Part shown: piece after piece, positions 59,539-64,000 of the stretch
Position numbering within the stretch: position 1 is the stretch's first letter
Layout of the letters: every line of letters starts with the position of its first letter
Assembly: GCA_012295275.1 (NCBI GenBank)
Contig: CM022670.1
Coordinates: forward strand, 38,320,251-38,384,250
DNA length: 64,000 nt
Direction of reading: 5' to 3'
From: Chrysomallon squamiferum
Taxonomy: Eukaryota > Mollusca > Gastropoda > Neomphalida > Peltospiridae
The notes under the pieces: model-generated
Told to the model about the DNA's origin: nothing
Database searches by the model: none
Seen by the model: only the letters and a program-made list of their open reading frames with translations
Program-made: the position numbers and the translations under genes

Positions 59539-60811
59539 AGCATGGAAGAAGACAATCTGTCAAGCGGAGTGGGCAGTGAAGAAAAAACACCACCATTGCA
59601 ATCAACACATTATCAACCACTTGATTTTTTTTTTTTTTATGTGCCTGCAAGCTGACGTCATTGTGCAAATGATTTCCTGATTTATGTAGCATCGTCTTTA
59701 GGATTCTGTGACACAGCAATGGATGTTAACAGTTCACCAGTCTGAGTTAACGAGATCTTAATCTTTCTTGTTTCACATAATAAGTCAATTCCACAATTTA
59801 ACCTAAAAATATAAGATATTAATGTTGTTGTTTTTTTTTTTTTTTTTTTTTTTTTTTATCTCAGCCAGTTTTTTTATTTCACTTAAAAATACATGATGTT
59901 AATACTTCTTATTTCATAACTTTACTTAACAGCTTTTTTTATGTTTAAACCTATTAATACCATGTCTAGATGTTTCTTATTTCAAGATTCAGCAATACTT
60001 CAATTTAACCTATTGATTTAGAATCTGTTGACACTTTTTCATGAACTATTTTAAAACCAGCTTTTACTAGGTAAATACTTTGTGGTTGACATTGTGCCAT
60101 TTTTTTCTTTTTAGTGTGTCGCAGTAATGGTACATTGCAGTATTTTATTAAATAAAATAAATATTTATTCAACTTGCTGCAACTAGTAAAACAAAAATAG
60201 ATAACTATTGTTTTATGTTGTTTAACATTTTTCTTTTCTTTACTGATAAATAATTTTTAGCAAAATGTTATAAAAGCACTAACAAAATAAATAAAAAAAT
60301 GGTGATTTTATTTTATAGCACACCATAATTTTTTATATTTATTTTTAATGTTTTTATGCATAATAAAGTTAATATTATTTATACATGTATAAAAAAAAAA
60401 AATTACCACTGTTTATATAATTTATATAAAAGAATTAAAAAAAAACAAAAAACTTTAGAGGCAACATTTTTATTTTAAAAAAAAAAAGTTATTTGTTTTT
60501 TAAAACATTAACAATCATAGTTCTTGATACCTTTGTATCACGAATGAACAGTTTTATTTTTACATGAACAATTTTTTGTACATTAGAAAACCATCATGTG
60601 GTTAATAATGCATGTCTATATATTTTTTTTTATATATGTATTTATTGTAATAAATTAACACATTAACAGTTCAACAGCATAATAAAATGTCCTCACTAAA
60701 ATAAACAAATCTTGTTTGTTTTGAACTGTTTCACACTCCAGGCTCTTTTCAGAGCTGAATCTTGTCTTACTTCCACCAAAACCTATACAGCTAATTATTT
60801 TGTAGTGTCCC
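59539..60811. other. Convergent 3' UTR region of the giant gene and DIMT1
   Basis: The two genes meet tail to tail. AATAAA for the plus-strand gene is at 60362-60367. Long poly-T/poly-A tracts occur (59831-59857, 60391-60401). There is no coding sequence. Confidence 0.45.

Positions 60812-64000
<3,189 letters not shown>

Overview
The window is nuclear DNA of an animal. It is strongly AT-rich and full of di- and trinucleotide microsatellites, and every recognisable gene is split by GT-AG introns. The proteins are close enough to vertebrate orthologues to align by eye, yet the set includes a MnmH-type tRNA selenouridine synthase and a hillarin/KY-type protein. A lophotrochozoan, perhaps a mollusc, fits best; the species cannot be read from this sequence. 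Protein comparisons below are from memory of the families, not from a search.

Layout, left to right. (1) 607-708, minus: first coding exon of RAE1; the gene runs off the left edge. (2) 3164-4640, plus: two-exon MnmH/SelU-like gene (rhodanese plus P-loop domain) with a mitochondrial-type leader. (3) 6273-10070, minus: seven-exon ERI3-like 3'-5' exoribonuclease, tail-to-tail with gene 2. (4) 12818-28700, plus: sixteen-exon SARA/ZFYVE9 orthologue with FYVE domain, Smad-binding segment and C-terminal domain, followed by about 4.5 kb of probable 3' UTR. (5) 36058-59538, plus: a giant gene of about 21 exons. (6) 60812-63923, minus: 3' part of DIMT1, tail-to-tail with gene 5.

Gene 5 is the highlight. 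Its reconstructed long product (about 3,054 residues) has a potential N-myristoylation start; a basic/serine linker built from small symmetric exons, two of them in a 2.2-kb tandem triplication; a KY/hillarin transglutaminase-like domain that has lost catalytic Cys and His; about 37 tandem 54-residue helical repeats in one 5,964-bp exon plus one more in the next exon; and a C-terminal domain resembling the microtubule-binding stalk tip of dynein heavy chains. Two further candidate terminal exons would give a KY-only form and a form with repeats but no stalk tip. I know of no described protein with this architecture; it suggests a membrane-to-microtubule linker or spacer (inference).

Four coding exons need a one-base correction to keep frame (ERI3 exon 1, SARA exon 12, and two exons of gene 5). 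The simplest reading is residual assembly indels, but each should be checked. Two introns contain tandem duplications that copy a splice site: the 5' site of SARA exon 15 and the 3' site of the giant gene's exon at 58536.
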